DNA of 9,274 bases from Prevotellaceae bacterium (GTDB taxonomy: Bacteria > Bacteroidota > Bacteroidia > Bacteroidales > UBA932): positions 1 through 9,274 of the forward strand of contig JAIRXY010000300.1 in NCBI GenBank assembly GCA_031268055.1, in the 5' to 3' direction. Below are positions 6,051 to 9,274 of the stretch, piece by piece (position 1 is the stretch's first letter; every line of letters starts with the position of its first letter). The position numbers were made by a program, and so were the translations under genes. Below the pieces are notes generated by a model. It was not told the origin of the DNA. It ran no database searches and worked only from the letters and a program-made list of their open reading frames with translations.

Positions 6051-7640
6051 ATGAAAATAAAAATATTTTCTGCTAAGGGGCTTTTGAGCCTCCTCATGGC
6101 CACAGTAGCCATATCTGCCTGTAGGAAAGATGAACCTTCGGGGCTTCCTTCGCTGTACGTAGGCGAAATTACAACCTTTGCTTTTGCCCCTGTTGGCGAA
6201 ACAAAAACAATTGAGCTGCAAAGCAACGTGGAGCTATCCCTGAACAAGCAAAGCACTGCCGGCTGGTGCGAGGTTTCGCTGTCGGGGAAAACCCTGACGG
6301 TAACCGCTCCCCGCAACCCCTCCTTTGCAACGCGCACCACCACCGTGGAGGTATTTGTGCCGGGCAAGGCCGCAACGCTGACCTTTGAGCAGGGCGGACA
6401 GCCAAGCGCAAAAATTCAGGTAGATACCGCTTACGCCAACAACGAGCAACCCGACAACCTGATAGCCAACTCCTACGACGGGATTATTGGAAACTCGCAC
6501 TACCACTCGGCGTGGGATTCGCCCGGCGGCCCCTTTGAGCTGACCTATCAGCTGCAGCACAACCCTGTTTTGGACTTGGCCATGATTACCTACCACGCCC
6601 GCCCAAAAGGTAACAGCGGTACTTCCTGTAGCAACGGCACCTTTGGGATTGTGAGCGTACTTGTGTCCGTCAACAACGGCCCTTTTGAGGTGGTAAAGCA
6701 AGACCACGCCATTGGCGACCCCATTAACAACGGCGCCAGCTACCCTGTTCCTGCCTACATAGAGCTGGACGCGCCTATTGCCAACGTTACCGCCGTAAGA
6801 ATAGTGGTTGATGGCCTCAGCAGCAAGGCTGGCTTTGCTTCGTGCAGCGAAATGGAGTTTTACGGCACAGGCTCTTCCAGCGCTACCGAGCCTTATCTGG
6901 TGCTAAGCAAAAGCAACCTCGATTTTGGCCCCGACGGAGGCTCGGCAGAGCTTTGCGTTGTAACCAACGCCGTAAGCATTACCGCAAGCGACGCCGGCTG
7001 GTGCACTGCCATCGTAGCAGGAAACTTTATTACCATCGCCGCCTCCGAGAATAATTCGGAAGCATACCGGGAAGCTACCATCACCATCACCGGCAACAAC
7101 GGCGCCACGGGACAAATAAAGGTTACGCAGCCGAGGGCGCTGGTGGACGAAGGCACGCCGCTGACGGTAGACCTCACGTCGCCGGGCTCGTATGCCGACA
7201 GCTGGTGCGACGACGACGGAGATGGATACGAGGGGCGCACCGACGGGCTAAAAAGCGGACCATACTTCAACATGTTCGACGACGAATTTGGGTCGTACTG
7301 GCACTCAAACTACAATAAAGAGCTGGTGGAGACAAACGGGCCAACGACCGCTCCCCACAACCTCTACTTCCACCTGACGAGCGAGGCTGCGCTGTCGTAC
7401 ATCGTCTACTATCCGAGGAACTACCCAAGCGGCGGCAACGGCAACTGGGGAAAGATAGAGGTTTACGTAAAGCGCTCCGGCGGCGACTTCGAGTACGTAA
7501 TGAGCTACAGCTGCGAACAAAAAGGCACAGCTTCGCAAATTGTGATGCCCGAAGTGTTGAGCAACGTGACGGATGTCAGGATTCTTATCACAAGCCAGCA
7601 AAACAGCGCCTGCTCCGAGATAAAATTCTTTAGCAACTAA
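6051..7640 (+). CDS. Surface lipoprotein with duplicated BACON + F5/8C-like modules
   Basis: This 529-residue lipoprotein begins 85 bp after the susD-like gene and is probably in the same operon. A type II signal peptide ends ISAC, with the lipidated Cys at 24. The next residues, RKDE, fit the K-(D/E)-(D/E) lipoprotein export pattern, suggesting surface display. The rest is an internal duplication: BACON-like domain 1 (about 36-117, GWCEV at 71-75, ending FEQGG), F5/8 type C (discoidin/CBM32)-like domain 1 (about 119-272, ending SCSEMEFYG), BACON-like domain 2 (about 280-362, GWCTA at 316-320, ending VTQP), and a second F5/8C-like region (about 370-529, ending ACSEIKFFSN). A DxDxDG calcium-loop motif, DDDGDG, lies at 387-392. 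No catalytic domain is seen. The likely role is surface glycan or glycoprotein binding, equivalent to SusE/SusF or other surface glycan-binding proteins in this position. The F5/8C assignments are by pattern and less certain than BACON. Confidence 0.85.
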   Translation: MKIKIFSAKGLLSLLMATVAISACRKDEPSGLPSLYVGEITTFAFAPVGETKTIELQSNVELSLNKQSTAGWCEVSLSGKTLTVTAPRNPSFATRTTTVEVFVPGKAATLTFEQGGQPSAKIQVDTAYANNEQPDNLIANSYDGIIGNSHYHSAWDSPGGPFELTYQLQHNPVLDLAMITYHARPKGNSGTSCSNGTFGIVSVLVSVNNGPFEVVKQDHAIGDPINNGASYPVPAYIELDAPIANVTAVRIVVDGLSSKAGFASCSEMEFYGTGSSSATEPYLVLSKSNLDFGPDGGSAELCVVTNAVSITASDAGWCTAIVAGNFITIAASENNSEAYREATITITGNNGATGQIKVTQPRALVDEGTPLTVDLTSPGSYADSWCDDDGDGYEGRTDGLKSGPYFNMFDDEFGSYWHSNYNKELVETNGPTTAPHNLYFHLTSEAALSYIVYYPRNYPSGGNGNWGKIEVYVKRSGGDFEYVMSYSCEQKGTASQIVMPEVLSNVTDVRILITSQQNSACSEIKFFSN

Positions 7641-7670
7641 GCTCTATTTGGTAGCTGCCTGAGCTGTGGT

Positions 7671-7737
7671 TTTTTTTGATTTGAGCGATTCCTTTGATTT
7701 TTGGATGAAATCATGCCCATCGCTCAAATTAAAAAAA
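7671..7737. repeat. Long intergenic hairpin, 19-bp stem
   Basis: Positions 7671-7689 (tttttttgatttgagcgat) pair with 7719-7737 over 19 bp, with only one G-U pair. The 29-nt loop holds a further small stem, gattt (7696-7700) with aaatc (7708-7712). It starts 30 bp after the stop codon of the BACON protein. The polarity is wrong for a standard intrinsic terminator: on either strand the T-run is on the 5' side and the A-run on the 3' side. It is more likely an mRNA-end stabiliser or processing site, or a small inverted-repeat element. Confidence 0.75.
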
Positions 7738-7757
7738 TCGCAGCCCGAGCAAAATTG

Positions 7758-7802
7758 AAAAAATCTCTGCCGGCACGGGCTACAAGCGCGCGCCGGCGGA
7801 GA
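7758..7802 (-). terminator. GC-rich hairpin, terminator-shaped on the - strand
   Basis: Positions 7764-7774 (tctctgccggc) pair with 7792-7802 (gccggcggaga) over 11 bp including one G-U pair, with a 17-nt loop. Six A residues at 7758-7763 become a T-tract directly after the stem when read on the - strand, which is the intrinsic-terminator layout for that strand. On the + strand the stem is followed by aaaatttt, a weaker arrangement. A competing 6-bp stem, agcccg (7742-7747) with cgggct (7776-7781), uses loop bases, so two folds may alternate. The hairpin ends 33 bp before the next start codon and may modulate that gene's expression. Confidence 0.5.
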
Positions 7803-7835
7803 AAATTTTACTAAACTTTTTTAGAATCAAGTATT

Positions 7836-9274
7836 ATGAAGATAAACAGAAGAAAAATCAGAGAAGGCATTTTTTTCGTTAGCGCCATAGCGCTGCTTTT
7901 TGTCGCCTGCAAGAAAAACGAAGCGGCAGAGGTTGACCGCACAACTCCCGACGCTGGGGGCGACACCACCCCTCCTGCCGCCGTTGATACCACTCCGCCC
8001 TGGGGGCTTAACGCAAAGGTTATTCCGCTTGGCGGCAACACCTACATCACAAGCGGCTCGGGGGTATCCATTGAGGAGGAAGGCATTGTAGGCTGGGTAA
8101 ATCCCAAAACGGTGTACAGCGCCTACTTTAAGGTAAGCTACGCCGGAGATTTGTCGCTCTTTCTAAGGTATACCTCCGCCAGCAGCAGCGTGATAGAGGT
8201 GACGGTTGGCGCAGCGCCTGCTACAGGGACAGAATTTACAGGAACGCCTTTCACGGTTACGCTTCCCAAATCGCCAACAAGCAAGGAGGGTAGCACGGTT
8301 ACAGCCAAGGACACTACCGTTTTTATCGGTACGCTCGACCGCTGCGAAACAGGCTACCTGCGCGTTGACTTCAAAGGCGTAAGCCGCAGCGGTGAGTTTT
8401 TCGCCACCACCGCCAAAGCTTTGGTGGCAAACGGCAAAGCCTCGTCGTTCATGAGCTACGTGTCGACCAACGTAGACAACATGTTCTACTGGGGGCGGCG
8501 CGGCCCCTCGGTGCACATGGGCTACGATTTCCCAAGTACCGACACGGCCGAGTGGTTTTACAACGAAGTCTCTGTCCCCCACGGCATGTCCCCCACGGGT
8601 AGCTACTTCATGGTGAACGGCTTCGATGGGGGATACTTTGGCATTCAGCCTTCGGACAAAGACCCCGTGGTGCGGGTGCTGTTTTCGGTGTGGGCGCCTT
8701 TTGAAACGGACAACCCCGCGCTTATCCCCGACAGCCTAAAGGTGGCCTGCATAAAGGGCGGAGATGGCGTTTGGGTGCAGTCGTTTGGCGGCGAAGGCTC
8801 GGGAACGCAAACGTTCATCAGCGCCAACGCCAAAGAAACGCCTGCCGACAAGCAGGTGGCATGGTCAACGGACGTTACCTACAAATGCCTCACGCGGATA
8901 TACCCCTCAAAGGACATCGGATTTACGGAATACGTAGCCACCGACTACATCTCCTACTTCTACGACCCCGCTCCGGGTAAAGGCTGGAGGCTGATGGCAT
9001 GGCTACGCCGCCCCAAGACCACGCTTTACTACAAAAGCGCCCACTCGTTCTTGGAAAACTTCAGCAACTCGTATGGCCATCTGACGCGCAAAGCCCACTA
9101 CGGCAACCAGTGGATTCGCCTCAAAAACGGAACATGGAAGGAGCTTACCAGAGGTCACTTCAACACCGACGCCACCGGCGGCAGCGGCGTAAGGCGCGAC
9201 TACGCTGGCGGCGAGGAAAACGGCAAGTTTTTCCTCCAAAACTGCGGCTTCTTCAACGCCGATGTTAAGGCCGG
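7836..9274 (+). CDS. DUF5077/DUF3472 lipoprotein, 3' end outside the window
   Basis: This frame is open from ATG 7836 to the right edge, giving 479 complete codons and no stop. A type II signal peptide has a basic start (KINRRKIR), a hydrophobic core and the lipobox FVAC, with the lipidated Cys at 25. It is followed by KKNE, a partial match to the K-(D/E)-(D/E) export pattern. A Thr/Pro/Asp-rich linker with two DTTPP copies (about 33-55) leads to a DUF5077-like beta-rich domain (about 59-185) and then a DUF3472 domain (about 205 to the edge). Family-type segments are VHMGYDFP (226-233), SYFMVNGFDGGYFGIQ (256-271), VLFSVWAPF (281-289) and FFLQNCGFF near the end. The pair of domains is common in Bacteroidota lipoproteins; its biochemical activity is not known to me. 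Its place after the susC/susD-like genes suggests a surface glycan-related accessory protein. The domain appears almost complete, so few residues may be missing unless another domain follows. Confidence 0.85.
   Translation, partial: MKINRRKIREGIFFVSAIALLFVACKKNEAAEVDRTTPDAGGDTTPPAAVDTTPPWGLNAKVIPLGGNTYITSGSGVSIEEEGIVGWVNPKTVYSAYFKVSYAGDLSLFLRYTSASSSVIEVTVGAAPATGTEFTGTPFTVTLPKSPTSKEGSTVTAKDTTVFIGTLDRCETGYLRVDFKGVSRSGEFFATTAKALVANGKASSFMSYVSTNVDNMFYWGRRGPSVHMGYDFPSTDTAEWFYNEVSVPHGMSPTGSYFMVNGFDGGYFGIQPSDKDPVVRVLFSVWAPFETDNPALIPDSLKVACIKGGDGVWVQSFGGEGSGTQTFISANAKETPADKQVAWSTDVTYKCLTRIYPSKDIGFTEYVATDYISYFYDPAPGKGWRLMAWLRRPKTTLYYKSAHSFLENFSNSYGHLTRKAHYGNQWIRLKNGTWKELTRGHFNTDATGGSGVRRDYAGGEENGKFFLQNCGFFNADVKA

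Noticed and set aside
7671..7737. Intrinsic terminator for the susC-susD-BACON operon
   Set aside because: The stem is strong, but the run after it on the + strand is A-rich and the T-run precedes it, the reverse of an intrinsic terminator.
1..9274. CRISPR array, tRNA, rRNA, transposase, or template/variable repeats of a diversity-generating retroelement
   Set aside because: No regularly spaced direct repeats, cloverleaf sequence, rRNA segment, transposase motif or reverse transcriptase was seen on either strand.

Overview
The window looks like chromosomal DNA of a Bacteroidota member, most likely Bacteroidales. The evidence is a SusC/SusD outer-membrane pair, two further lipoproteins built from Bacteroidota-typical modules (BACON, F5/8-type C, DUF5077, DUF3472), A-rich gene leaders without clear Shine-Dalgarno sequences, and one good match to the Bacteroidetes -7 promoter box (TAnnTTTG). 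The species cannot be named from this sequence.

Layout: positions 1-1289 contain no convincing gene. The first 290 bases are packed with palindromes: a perfect 31-nt odd palindrome inside a larger nested inverted repeat, two consecutive hairpin/T-tract terminators on the + strand, and three more dyads. This looks like the 3' end of a transcript entering from the left, or a structured non-coding RNA. The rest, to 1289, is AT-rich and holds a short (attcc)4 tandem repeat, a candidate promoter near 745, a 10-nt inverted repeat and little else.

From 1290 to the right edge there are four genes on the + strand in GC-richer sequence: a SusC-like TonB-dependent transporter (1290-4256), a SusD-like surface lipoprotein (4307-5965), a lipoprotein with a duplicated BACON + F5/8C-like architecture (6051-7640), and a lipoprotein with DUF5077 and DUF3472 domains that runs off the right edge (7836-9274+). 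Gaps are 50, 85 and 195 bp. The last gap holds two strong hairpins that could separate or attenuate expression of the fourth gene.

Working model (inference): this is the start of a polysaccharide-utilisation-type locus. SusD and the BACON/F5-8C protein would bind glycan or glycoprotein at the cell surface, SusC would import oligomers using TonB energy, and the DUF5077/DUF3472 protein would be an accessory protein of unknown activity. No recognisable glycoside hydrolase, lyase, sulfatase, peptidase or regulator lies in the window, so the substrate cannot be assigned.
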